NCBI GenBank assembly: GCA_022827835.1
Contig: JAJEIO010000017.1
Location: 1 to 64,000 of the forward strand
DNA: 64,000 bases
Direction: 5' to 3'
From: Candidatus Latescibacterota bacterium
GTDB taxonomy: Bacteria; Latescibacterota; UBA2968; UBA8231
The position numbers and the translations under genes are program-made. Below are positions 8,681-16,194 of the stretch, one piece after another; the stretch's first letter is position 1; the number at the start of each line of letters is the position of its first letter. The notes under the pieces were generated by a model. That model searched no databases, was not told the DNA's origin, and was given only the letters and a program-made list of their open reading frames with translations.

Positions 8681-9334
8681 CTAATCTCGGAGCAGACCGG
8701 GAAACATCTTGCGAAATAGCACGTCCTGGCTGTCCCATATTACCGGGACGCCCCGCACTAGGCACATCACCACTGTCAACCAGACGATGACCTGCCCGAT
8801 TAGCAGCAGCAACTCCGTAGATACTCCGATTGACCAACCGTACTCGGCTTGGCCGGACTGGATCAGCAGCACCGCGCCCAGATAGACAAACACGACCGCC
8901 TTGGTAAAGCCGTAGAGCGCCCGACTGAAGCGGGAGCTCACGAGCGCTTTCGCCCAGCGGCTCTGCATCATCGTCTTACTGCCGAATGCGGTTTGGCCCG
9001 CTTCTATAAAGGCGAGCGTCCGCAGCCAGTCGATGAGAAAACTGCGGGCGACGACGATGGCCGCAGCCCAGAAGCTGGCCATGCCGATCGACGCAAAATA
9101 GACCCAGAAGACGTTCTCGACGATGCGGTCTCCGGCGATGTCGAACATCGCGCCCAAATCGGATTCGATGCCGAGGCGGCGGGCAATGATACCGTCGAGT
9201 GCATCCATGTAGAGGGTGGCGATGGTCAGTAAAACCGCTATACCGCAGGCGATGGTGTTGACCTTGTATAGCCCAATTACCAAAAACACCAAGAAGATTC
9301 GGATCAGCGTCACAAGATTCGCTTGCATGTTCAC
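8681..9334 (-). CDS. CDP-alcohol phosphatidyltransferase
   Basis: A 217-residue membrane enzyme with about six helices that exchanges the CMP of a CDP-lipid for an alcohol. The family signature D-x2-DG-x2-AR-x8-G-x3-D-x3-D is complete, running from DALDGIIARR to GDRI at about residues 44-70. The ATG at 9334 follows GGGAGG. It is followed 8 bases later by the HAD phosphatase, a pairing reminiscent of PgsA followed by a PgpB-like step, so phosphatidylglycerol-type or inositol-type lipid synthesis is a fair guess. The acceptor cannot be decided from sequence alone. Confidence 0.85.
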   Translation of the reverse strand: MNMQANLVTLIRIFLVFLVIGLYKVNTIACGIAVLLTIATLYMDALDGIIARRLGIESDLGAMFDIAGDRIVENVFWVYFASIGMASFWAAAIVVARSFLIDWLRTLAFIEAGQTAFGSKTMMQSRWAKALVSSRFSRALYGFTKAVVFVYLGAVLLIQSGQAEYGWSIGVSTELLLLIGQVIVWLTVVMCLVRGVPVIWDSQDVLFRKMFPGLLRD

Positions 9335-9408
9335 CTCCCTCGAAATGCAAGAATATCGACTAGCGATAGGATCTCATTATAATATGGAACAAAAAGTAGC
9401 AGGTGCCG

Positions 9409-9963
9409 ATGAAAAACTACAGTGTCAGAATGATCCGCGAGCATATGGAAGATATTCCGCAATTTCCGATCCCAAAAGGGTTTGCCATGCGGAATTACCG
9501 GCCGCATGAAGGGGCTATCTGGACGCGGATTCAGCGAGCGGCAGAACCGTTCTTCGACGTTGACGATCAGCTTTTTGCGCGCGAATTCAAACGCGATTTT
9601 GGGGCGCTGGAGGACCGAAGTTTTTATCTGACCACCGACGCTGGCGAAGAGATTGGGACCATTACGGCGTGGTGGCAGCCCGATTTAAATGGCCAGGATT
9701 GGGGCCAGATTCACTGGGTTGCGATTCATCCGGACTATCAGGGACGCGGGCTTGCCAAGCCGATGATGTCCGTGGCGATGGCGTATCTCAAGCGATTCCA
9801 CGAGCGCAGTTTTCTCGGCACCTCAAGCGGGCGAATTCCCGCCATCAAAGTGTACCTCGATTTCGGATTTTACCCAGACCTTGAGCGAGAGAATAGCCAA
9901 CACGCTTGGGCGGAAGTCGCGTCCGTTTTGGATCATCCGATTTTAAAAGCCTGCGGTTTTTAG
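9409..9963 (+). CDS. GNAT-family N-acetyltransferase
   Basis: A 184-residue acetyltransferase. The acetyl-CoA binding motif is HWVAIHPDYQGRGLAKPMM (the Q/R-x-x-G-x-G/A loop), followed by AIKVYLDFGFYPDL, the usual GNAT C-terminal strand. The ATG at 9409 was chosen over a GTG at 9403 because AGG sits 5-6 bases upstream. Transcription is divergent from the phosphatidyltransferase. Substrate unknown. Confidence 0.8.
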   Translation: MKNYSVRMIREHMEDIPQFPIPKGFAMRNYRPHEGAIWTRIQRAAEPFFDVDDQLFAREFKRDFGALEDRSFYLTTDAGEEIGTITAWWQPDLNGQDWGQIHWVAIHPDYQGRGLAKPMMSVAMAYLKRFHERSFLGTSSGRIPAIKVYLDFGFYPDLERENSQHAWAEVASVLDHPILKACGF

Positions 9964-9969
9964 CGAGGT

Positions 9970-10015
9970 GAGCGTCCGCAGTCCAGAAGCTGACTATACC
10001 GATCGAGGCAAAAAT
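9970..10015. repeat. Decayed duplicate of a CDP-alcohol phosphatidyltransferase segment
   Basis: The 40-odd bases just after the GNAT gene (starting CCGCAGTCCAGAAGCTGA) match an internal stretch of the phosphatidyltransferase gene at about 9060-9103 with roughly 34 of 40 identical positions, in the same orientation. It is too short to code and looks like the stub of a former duplication that straddled the GNAT gene. Confidence 0.5.
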
Positions 10016-10048
10016 CAAAAGGAGCATAGATGGCGACTGCTGGCTCCG

Positions 10049-11629
10049 TCAATTCAATCCCAGGTCCGCGGCGATCACCTGCCACGCGTTGTAACCCGGC
10101 AGCCCGGTGATGTTCCCCGACGGGTGGCAGCACGAACCGCACAGGTATAGACCCGCTAGATAGCCCCGATAGTGGCCAGCGCCTGGGAAAGGCCGGTTGT
10201 AGCCGACCTGACCGTGGCCGAGGGAGCCCACCAGTAGGTCGCCATCGCGCATGTTCGGCAGCCGCTTGGGGATGTGGTGGACCGGGCAGATCATGTGCTC
10301 GCGCACGACATCCCGCAGGTTTGGTGCGCAATCGGCCCAGGCGTCGAGCATGCGGTGGCCGTGGGCTGTGGCCTCTGCGTCCCAGTGATCGGCGTGGCCG
10401 CGCAGGCGGAAGGGCACCTTTTCCCACATGAAGGCGGTATGGGCATTGTCGGGTGCCTGAGTGGCGTCGAAGCGGCTGGGACAGGATCCCCACATCACCG
10501 TCGGCGGCAACTGGCCCCGCTCGTGCGCCCGTACTATGTCGTCGAAGTCGGTCACTGACTGTAGGCCGAGGAGGACCATGAAGGCGTCATCCAGCTCGGG
10601 GTTGGCCTCGGCCGCCGAGTAGAGCGGGGCTTCGTCGAGGTTGAGGTAGAGGCCGAACAGGGGTGCCAGCAGGTTGTAGCGGAACGCGGCGGCTTGGTCG
10701 TGCCAAGAAGCTGGCAAGTGCGCGGGATCAATTAGGTCGAGGAAGGTCTGCTGCGGGTTGAGGCCCGAGGCGATGAAGTAGCGGGCGTCGATCCGCTCTC
10801 CCTCGGATGTGACGACTCCGGCGGCTCGACCTGGCTCGTCGGCGACGGGCTGCACCGCGATCTGAGCGAGCTCGACGTCGGTGCGCACTTCGCCTCCGGC
10901 TTCGGTGACGGCGGTGACGAGGGCTTCGGCCAGCCGGGCCGAGCCGCCGACGCACATTTGCGCCTTGCCGCGGGCGGCCAACAGCGCTGGGATGTGGTGG
11001 CCAAAGCCGGGCGCGCGCGGATCGACTTCGCGCAGGCCGTTGAAGAATAGGAGACCGGCCTGCACCTCCGGGCTCTCGAATTCGCGCAGTACGAATTCGC
11101 GTGACGAGCAGGCGCTCGTTTTTAGGAGTAGGCGGCCCTCGGTTGTGGCTTCCAAGCGGCGTTGGCGTTCTGGGGGCGACAGCGGGGGAGCCTGTGCTTC
11201 GGGCTCCAGAATTTGCGTCACGATTGGCAGGAACGCTTCGCGCCAACGGCGCAGGCTAGCAGCGTCTCGGCGGCTGAATTGAGCGAAGGAGTCGGCGGTG
11301 CGCTCAAAGTCCGTCCACCAGGTCAGAGAGCGCCCGTCCGGGAGCAGCATGGCCACGTTCAGATCGGGCTCGAGGTAGTGGGCACCGTGCCGCTCGAGTT
11401 CGAGTTCGGCGTACCACGGCATTCGGGTCACGCCTCGGTGGTAGAACGAGTGGGTGTTGTGCAGGAAGCCGGAGCCGACTGGCCACTCTTCGGTGCGCAG
11501 GCCGCCGCCGGGTACGGCGTTTCGCTCTAGGCTGACGACGCGTAGGCCGGCCCGACACAGGTAGGCCTGCAGAATCAGGCTGTTGTGGCCGGTTCCAAGG
11601 ATGATGCCGTCGTACGTGGAGTCCGCCAT
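10049..11629 (-). CDS. FAD-dependent oxidoreductase, phytoene-desaturase (CrtI)-like
   Basis: A 526-residue flavoprotein. The N-terminus has the dinucleotide-binding fold, DGIILGTGHNSLILQAYL, in which the usual GxGxxG reads GTGHNS, the form typical of the CrtI/RetSat group, then the acidic strand end VVSLERNAVPGGGLRTEE. The C-terminus LYLCGSCCHPSGNITGLPGYNA is the second FAD-contact motif of the family. The ATG at 11629 gives the usual N-terminus; an in-frame start 9 bases upstream is possible. There are no carotenoid neighbours, so the substrate is unclear; homologous groups include carotenoid, retinol and pyridine-type amine oxidoreductases. Confidence 0.82.
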   Translation of the reverse strand: MADSTYDGIILGTGHNSLILQAYLCRAGLRVVSLERNAVPGGGLRTEEWPVGSGFLHNTHSFYHRGVTRMPWYAELELERHGAHYLEPDLNVAMLLPDGRSLTWWTDFERTADSFAQFSRRDAASLRRWREAFLPIVTQILEPEAQAPPLSPPERQRRLEATTEGRLLLKTSACSSREFVLREFESPEVQAGLLFFNGLREVDPRAPGFGHHIPALLAARGKAQMCVGGSARLAEALVTAVTEAGGEVRTDVELAQIAVQPVADEPGRAAGVVTSEGERIDARYFIASGLNPQQTFLDLIDPAHLPASWHDQAAAFRYNLLAPLFGLYLNLDEAPLYSAAEANPELDDAFMVLLGLQSVTDFDDIVRAHERGQLPPTVMWGSCPSRFDATQAPDNAHTAFMWEKVPFRLRGHADHWDAEATAHGHRMLDAWADCAPNLRDVVREHMICPVHHIPKRLPNMRDGDLLVGSLGHGQVGYNRPFPGAGHYRGYLAGLYLCGSCCHPSGNITGLPGYNAWQVIAADLGLN

Positions 11630-11702
11630 GACCAGCAATCTAACATCCGATAATTTAAAAGGGCAATTGCCATATTTATGGATATATTACATGCTTTTAT
11701 GT

Positions 11703-11954
11703 ATGAAAACGACGATACAGTTGGATGATCAGTTGCTGTTAGAGGCCAAAAAGTACGCTGCTCAGACGGGCCGCACTCTCAAGGCGGTGATTGAGGATGC
11801 GTTGCGCGAAGCTTTGGCGCGCACGGAGACCACTCGGCCACAGACCCGCGTTCCTTTGAAAACCTTCAAAGGGCGAGGCGTGCAACCCGGCGTTGATTTG
11901 GACGATACTTCGTCCCTCCTCGACCTTATGGAGCGGGGTGGTGGTCCTGCTTGA
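11703..11954 (+). CDS. vapB: VapB-type antitoxin
   Basis: An 83-residue protein starting MKTTIQLDDQLLLEAKKYAAQ, the ribbon-helix-helix N-terminus of VapB (DUF2191-type) antitoxins; its conserved pattern continues with AVIEDALREALAR. The C-terminal tail (GVDLDDTSSLLDLMERG) would wrap a PIN toxin. A start codon for a toxin overlaps its end, the normal vapBC arrangement, but that toxin is broken (next entry). No clear ribosome site precedes the ATG at 11703; the gene is divergent from the oxidoreductase. Confidence 0.8.
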   Translation: MKTTIQLDDQLLLEAKKYAAQTGRTLKAVIEDALREALARTETTRPQTRVPLKTFKGRGVQPGVDLDDTSSLLDLMERGGGPA

Positions 11955-12015
11955 CGTCAATGTCTTGCTCTACGCCCACCGCGAGGAAATTCCCGACCAC
12001 CATCTACTCGTCTAG
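11938..12015 (+). pseudogene. vapC: Truncated vapC (PIN-domain toxin) remnant
   Basis: The reading frame from the GTG at 11938, overlapping the end of vapB, encodes VVVLLDVNVLLYAHREEIPD and then stops at TAG 12013. This is the typical N-terminal strand of VapC, with the first catalytic Asp in LLDVN and the YAHRE motif. A complete toxin has about 130 residues. The following bases to about 12129 carry no recognisable PIN C-terminus in the frames I read, so the rest seems deleted rather than merely shifted. Confidence 0.72.
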
Positions 12016-12179
12016 ACGTAGACGCACTGCTTGATGCTGTTTTTCGAGTTCCTCTTCGACGATGGCCGGGCCACCCGCTGGCCGGACTGGCGCATCCAGA
12101 CGCCTTATTTCGTCATTCCAACGGAATGAGGCCCGGTCTTCCTTGACAATAGTATCATTAGTGATATTATCATATTTCT

Positions 12180-12428
12180 ATGGCAAGCACGGCGGAAATC
12201 CTCAAGGCGGTCCGAAATAATCCAAAAGGGATTCGGTTTGCGGATCTCGCCAAGGTGTGCGACGCATACTTCGGGGAACCGCGTCAGAAGAGTACCAGCC
12301 ATCGAGTTTACCGGACACCGTGGATAGGCGATCCGCGAGTAAACATCCAAAATGCCAAGGGCATGGCCAAGCCATACCAAGTCCGCCAAGTTATCAAGGC
12401 AATCGAGAAACTGGAGGGCGCGAAATGA
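12180..12428 (+). CDS. hicA: HicA-family mRNA interferase toxin
   Basis: An 82-residue double-stranded-RNA-binding-fold toxin. Visible are FADLAKVCDAYFGEPRQKSTSH, in which the family's catalytic His sits in TSH, and the highly typical YRTPWIGDPRVNIQN followed by AKPYQVRQVIKAIE. When free it is expected to cleave mRNA. It overlaps hicB by four bases (ATGA), the canonical toxin-first hicAB order. The short AT-rich leader (about 12145-12179, with ATTAGTGATATTATCAT) is the likely promoter/operator. No ribosome site is obvious. Confidence 0.88.
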   Translation: MASTAEILKAVRNNPKGIRFADLAKVCDAYFGEPRQKSTSHRVYRTPWIGDPRVNIQNAKGMAKPYQVRQVIKAIEKLEGAK

Positions 12429-12751
12429 GCGACCATTACACTTACCGCATCACGTGGTCGGCTGAAGACAACGAACATGTGGGTCTATGCGCCGAATTTC
12501 CATCGCTGAGTTGGCTGGCCCCTACGCCCGCTGCGGCGTTGTCCGGCATCCAGCGCCTTGTGCGCGAGTGTCTCGCAGATATGGACACCACCGGAGAAGC
12601 CGTGCCGGAGCCAATAGCGGACCGTAGCTACAGTGGGAAGTTCATGGTGCGCTTGCCGCCAGAATCGCACCGCGCCCTCGCTATCCAAGCGGCAGAGCAA
12701 GGGGTGAGCCTGAACCGGCTTGTGAGTGCGCGGCTTGCAAATGCCACCTGA
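12425..12751 (+). CDS. hicB: HicB-family antitoxin
   Basis: A 108-residue antitoxin. The N-terminal HicB fold is YTYRITWSAEDNEHVGLCAE followed by LSWLAPTPAAALSGI, and a C-terminal ribbon-helix-helix (KFMVRLPPESHRALAIQAAE then VSLNRLVSARLA) should bind the operator. It starts inside the stop codon of hicA. It should neutralise HicA and repress the operon. Confidence 0.87.
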   Translation: MSDHYTYRITWSAEDNEHVGLCAEFPSLSWLAPTPAAALSGIQRLVRECLADMDTTGEAVPEPIADRSYSGKFMVRLPPESHRALAIQAAEQGVSLNRLVSARLANAT

Positions 12752-12782
12752 TGGGATTGCGGTGCTCTCGCCCGCCAGTTCC

Positions 12783-13526
12783 TCAGTCTCCCGTCCTCGG
12801 TGGCCAGGTGACGAAGTATTCGGGTGCCCAGCGTCTGGCGAGGAGGTAGTTGCGTTTGTGATAGGACCCGGCGGGCGGTGCCTTCTCGGCTTCGATCCAG
12901 GCTTCGGCACCGGCTAGCTGGGGAAACTCTAAGATCCCGAGGAACTCGCCTTCGGTGTTGGTCCCGAGGAGGCGGAAGACCTCCCCGTGGATGAGGTCGT
13001 GCTCTCGGGCCACCTCCTGCAGTCGTTGCTGGCGATCCTCGTCGCCGCGCGTCTGTGGGTCAACTTGGTCGGAGCCGCGACGCCAGCCGCCGAAGGCGAG
13101 TACGACGATTGAAGAGGGATCGACGGTCAGAGGCGGGATTACGTGCGGATCCGCGTCGGGAGCCACGGGGGGCTCGGGCTTGCGGGGTAGCCAAGCAAGG
13201 CTTTCTGGTTGCCAGCGGCGGGCGAGGGAATAGTCGTAGAAGCCGTAGTGTCCGTACGGAGGTTCCGTCTCAGCCGCCATCCAGGCCTCGGCACCGGCTA
13301 GGTCCGGGAATTCGATGGTCCAGAAGCGCTCCCAACTATTGCGGGGTGCCAGCAGGCGGTACCCGTGGATGCCGATTAGACCGTGGTGCTCGGAGACGGA
13401 CAGCATCAGGTCCACGTGCTGGCGCTCGTAGTCGAGTCGCTGCTCGGCGTCGAGTTGATGCCACTGAGGTAAGCGTCCGCCTCGGAACAGAATGACGACG
13501 CTGTCGCCCTGCGCTGAATTAGTCAT
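12783..13526 (-). CDS. Hypothetical protein with two repeated alpha/beta domains
   Basis: A 247-residue soluble protein of unknown function built from two similar halves: about residues 9-108 and 138-245. Each half has a strand with GG[RW]..., a helix ending in SEHHGLIGIHGYRLL or AREHDLIHGEVFRLL, then a repeated FP[DQ]LAGAEAWMAAE / FPQLAGAEAWIEAE block and a closing YSLARRW / YLLARRW. This pattern suggests a fused dimeric alpha/beta barrel (ferredoxin-like) protein, as in stress-responsive A/B-barrel families; that is inference. AGGAGG lies 6 bases before the ATG at 13526. Confidence 0.6.
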   Translation of the reverse strand: MTNSAQGDSVVILFRGGRLPQWHQLDAEQRLDYERQHVDLMLSVSEHHGLIGIHGYRLLAPRNSWERFWTIEFPDLAGAEAWMAAETEPPYGHYGFYDYSLARRWQPESLAWLPRKPEPPVAPDADPHVIPPLTVDPSSIVVLAFGGWRRGSDQVDPQTRGDEDRQQRLQEVAREHDLIHGEVFRLLGTNTEGEFLGILEFPQLAGAEAWIEAEKAPPAGSYHKRNYLLARRWAPEYFVTWPPRTGD

Positions 13527-13550
13527 ACACACCCTCCTGATCGAATCACT

Positions 13551-13874
13551 TTATTCGTCCTGTTCATTACAGGATATGCTCTGAAGCTGCCCACAATCTT
13601 TGTATATCAAGCAGACCGCCTCCTGCAGATCCTCCCGAGCTTCTGCCTCGGTGTCAGCAGACATGCTGAAGGTGCCAGAGACTTGTGCGCCGAAGAGGCG
13701 GTCGGTGCCAGTAGCGGTAGCGGTACAAGTCCACTTCCACTTTGGTTCCGACTCTGGCTCAACTACTGGCTCTGGCTCAATTACTGGCTCTGGCTCGGTT
13801 CCCTTGTCGCTGGTTCCACAAGTAGCCCAGCCCAACAGCAGTCCAAGCAGGGCGATTCGCCTCCATCCGAGCAT
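13551..13874 (-). CDS. Small lipoprotein with Pro/Glu linker
   Basis: A 107-residue predicted lipoprotein. The signal peptide MLGWRRIALLGLLLGWATC ends in a lipobox-like WATC. It is followed by an EPEPVIEPEPVVEPE spacer and a small domain (TCTATATGTDRLFGAQVSG to the C-terminus) with four further Cys residues. The ATG at 13874 is chosen because it gives a clean signal peptide; the open frame extends upstream without one. Function unknown, envelope location likely. Confidence 0.6.
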   Translation of the reverse strand: MLGWRRIALLGLLLGWATCGTSDKGTEPEPVIEPEPVVEPESEPKWKWTCTATATGTDRLFGAQVSGTFSMSADTEAEAREDLQEAVCLIYKDCGQLQSISCNEQDE

Positions 13875-14041
13875 GGGGTTCCATTTCTCTATGAAGGGGA
13901 GGTTATAGCACGTCGATCCAAGCGGTCGTATAGGGAAGAAAGGAGCGTATTTATCCGCAGCCTTTGGCAGGCGCGGTTCGTCGTCTGCACGCTCAGAGAG
14001 GACGAACCGCACCTAATGAATACGCTTCTTGCAGGTCCTTT

Positions 14042-15235
14042 TTAAGGACCCGTCCAGGGTTTAGCCGGGTTACCAGAGTCGATGGTCGAGCATCCTTCGC
14101 TGTTACAAGCAATAACCCAGTAGTAGTTGGTGAACGAGCTTGGACTGGTATCGATGTAGGTCGTCTCGGTGATACCCGTAGCTATTTGATCGCACGGGCT
14201 TGGTCTGCCGCTCTCTGGGTCTATAGAGCACGCAGCTTGGAATCTATCGTAGTAGATTTTGTAGTGGGTAGCGCCCTCTACAGGGTCCCAAGTGACGGTT
14301 GTCTGAGTCTCCCCCTGATTCCAATGGAATCGTTGATTCGTTGGGGTAGGAGGTACTTGTCCGCCTTGGGTTCCTTGGGTTCCTTGTTCACCCTGTTCGC
14401 TGCCTTGGGTTCCTTGTTCCCCTTGGGGTCCTTGGGGCCCAGGCGGTCCTTGTTCCCCTTGTTCCCCTTGAGGTCCGGGCGGTCCTTGTTCCCCTTGAGG
14501 TCCTTGTTCCCCTTGTTCCCCTTGGGGTCCAGGTGGCCCAGGCGGCCCTGGGGGGCCTTGTCCACCATCTCCACCGCCGCCTTGGGGTCCTGGTGGTCCT
14601 TGTTCCCCTTGTTCCCCTTGAGGTCCAGGCGGTCCTGATTCCCCTTGGGGTCCTTGAGGTCCGGGTGGTCCTTGAGGTCCTTGTTCGCCCTGTTCTCCTT
14701 GTTCGCCTTGAGGCCCTTGTGGCCCCTGTTCTCCCTGCGGCCCTTGTTCCCCTTGTGGCCCTTGTTCGCCCTGTTCTCCTTGTTCGCCTTGGGGTCCTTG
14801 TGGCCCCTGCGGCCCTTGTTCCCCTTGTGGCCCTTGTTCACCTTGCGGTCCTTGCGGTCCTTGCGGTCCCTGTTCGCCTTGGAGTCCTTGTGGCCCTTGT
14901 TCTCCTCGTTCTCCCTGCGGTCCTTGTGGCCCTTGTTCACCTTGCGGTCCTTGCGGTCCTTGCGGTCCCTGTTCGCCTTGGAGTCCTTGCGGCCCTTGTT
15001 CACCTTGAAGTCCTCGTTCTCCTCGTTCCCCTTGTTCACCTTGGGGTCCCTGTTCGCCTTGGGGTCCTTGAATCGCTTCGCCTTGGTCCCCTTGGTCCCC
15101 TTGGTCCCCCTTATCGCCCTTTTCTCCTTGGACTCCTTGCGGCCCTATCGGCCCGGTCTGTCCCGGCGGCCCCTGCGGCCCTGAGCAGGTGACGAGGACG
15201 AAGGTCAATAACGATAAAAACGCAAAGTATCTCAT
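14042..15235 (-). CDS. Collagen-like lipoprotein with C-terminal Fn3-like domain
   Basis: A 397-residue surface protein. The leader [17 protein letters not shown] is a lipoprotein signal. It is followed by about 270 residues of Gly-X-Y triplets (GPQ, GEQ, GPP dominate), which should form a collagen triple helix and hence a trimeric stalk, and a roughly 95-residue C-terminal domain ([19 protein letters not shown] and [12 protein letters not shown]) resembling a fibronectin type III fold. AGGAGA precedes the ATG by 7 bases. Signal peptide and leader are shared with the gene at 23351-24292. The DNA is very repetitive, so triplet number may vary between strains. Confidence 0.82.
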   Translation of the reverse strand: MRYFAFLSLLTFVLVTCSGPQGPPGQTGPIGPQGVQGEKGDKGDQGDQGDQGEAIQGPQGEQGPQGEQGERGERGLQGEQGPQGLQGEQGPQGPQGPQGEQGPQGPQGERGEQGPQGLQGEQGPQGPQGPQGEQGPQGEQGPQGPQGPQGEQGEQGEQGPQGEQGPQGEQGPQGPQGEQGEQGEQGPQGPPGPQGPQGESGPPGPQGEQGEQGPPGPQGGGGDGGQGPPGPPGPPGPQGEQGEQGPQGEQGPPGPQGEQGEQGPPGPQGPQGEQGTQGSEQGEQGTQGTQGGQVPPTPTNQRFHWNQGETQTTVTWDPVEGATHYKIYYDRFQAACSIDPESGRPSPCDQIATGITETTYIDTSPSSFTNYYWVIACNSEGCSTIDSGNPAKPWTGP

Positions 15236-15320
15236 TGTCGGTCTCCTTTCGGATCGCTGAGCATAAGTAGTTTCACAGAGGTCGTCCGTCATTCAACGCC
15301 ATGCGCTGCTACGCGGATGG

Positions 15321-16091
15321 CTAAAAGTGAAGCGTCAGTCTGGCCCCGGATACATCAGGCCAGACCACCGGATCGACACCGAGCGTGACGCGGTCGCCAT
15401 CAAACTCCAATAGATGCCCATAAGCAGGATTGGATTGCCGACTTTGCTCATTGATGCGGATGGCAGAGAGCGGAGCGTCAATCACAGACCACAGATGGAA
15501 GCAGGCCCAAACAATACCCCCAGGGAGGGCTCGCGTCTTATTATTTTCTTCAGGATCGGTCCAGTGATAAAAAGGATTACCATCCGCATCTAGCCCATAA
15601 GCCTTATAATTATCCCGCACACCAATAAACACGAGCCCCGCACCTGCTGCTACGGCACCGAGTTGGATGATTCCCTTTTTGTATTGATCGTTATAGAATT
15701 GGCCGGTTCCAGGCATCACAAGCGATAGGGCGAACGCCAGCCAAGGCTCTTTCTTCTTGACCCTAACTTGCCCTTTCATATCCAGCATAGATTCCTTGGC
15801 CATTTTGGCCGTCTCGTCGGTGGTGTCATCGGGTTTGGGGTCTGGCTCGGCTTTAACCTCCGGCTCCAGCACCGGTTCCTTGACGATTTTGGCGATCTCC
15901 TCCAGCGTATAGAGGAACGTGCTGCCGCCTTGTGTTTGGATCTTCAGCGATTCGCCCGGAATCTGCTCAATGATGGTGCCGCGGACGATGGTGCCATCCT
16001 TCAGGTAAACGACATCTTCGAGCGACTGGGCGAAAAGCGGCGCAGTCGCGACAAAAGCCATTAGACACGAGACCAAGATAAAACGCAGCAT
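15321..16091 (-). CDS. Envelope protein with DUF5683-like membrane segment
   Basis: A 256-residue protein: signal peptide MLRFILVSCLMAFVATAPLFAQ, a small beta domain DVVYLKDGTIVRGTIIEQIP then ESLKIQT (found before many barrels in FCB-type bacteria), a Pro/Glu-rich linker, and a hydrophobic hairpin FALSLVMPGTGQFYNDQYKKG like DUF5683 proteins. The C-terminus (RVTLGVDPVVWPDVSGARLTLHF) ends in an aromatic, as outer-membrane strands do. The leader and first domain are almost the same as in the barrel gene at 25809-27059. The start at 16091 has GGAGGAAG upstream. A palindromic operator candidate lies 53 bases upstream. Confidence 0.62.
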   Translation of the reverse strand: MLRFILVSCLMAFVATAPLFAQSLEDVVYLKDGTIVRGTIIEQIPGESLKIQTQGGSTFLYTLEEIAKIVKEPVLEPEVKAEPDPKPDDTTDETAKMAKESMLDMKGQVRVKKKEPWLAFALSLVMPGTGQFYNDQYKKGIIQLGAVAAGAGLVFIGVRDNYKAYGLDADGNPFYHWTDPEENNKTRALPGGIVWACFHLWSVIDAPLSAIRINEQSRQSNPAYGHLLEFDGDRVTLGVDPVVWPDVSGARLTLHF

Positions 16092-16143
16092 GTCTTCCTC
16101 CTTTCCAGACTTCATCCTCCACAGGATAAAGATAAGCCCCAAT

Positions 16144-16160
16144 CGGACAGAGAATGTCCG
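16144..16160. promoter_or_regulatory. Palindromic operator candidate A
   Basis: CGGACA-GAGAA-TGTCCG, a perfect 6-base inverted repeat with 5-base spacer, 53 bases upstream of the envelope-protein start at 16091 and flanked by GATAAAGATAA on the gene side. Same architecture as copies at 27118, 31495, 32644 and 34924. Confidence 0.65.
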
Positions 16161-16194
16161 TTGCGGAAAAAATAGTAGAAAATCAACTTATTCT

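Noticed and set aside
12145..12179. Clean palindromic operator before hicA
   Set aside because: Inverted similarity (AGTATCA / TGATATT) is imperfect and the stretch is simply AT-rich; reported only as likely promoter region.
14300..15130. Possible CRISPR array because of short regular repeats
   Set aside because: Repeat unit is 9 bases and in frame with Gly-X-Y codons; no unique spacers of constant length and no cas genes.
14533..15192. Long open frames antisense to the collagen gene
   Set aside because: Low-complexity Leu/Val or Leu/Phe/Arg repeats that simply mirror the Gly-X-Y codons on the other strand; the collagen frame has signal peptide and ribosome site.
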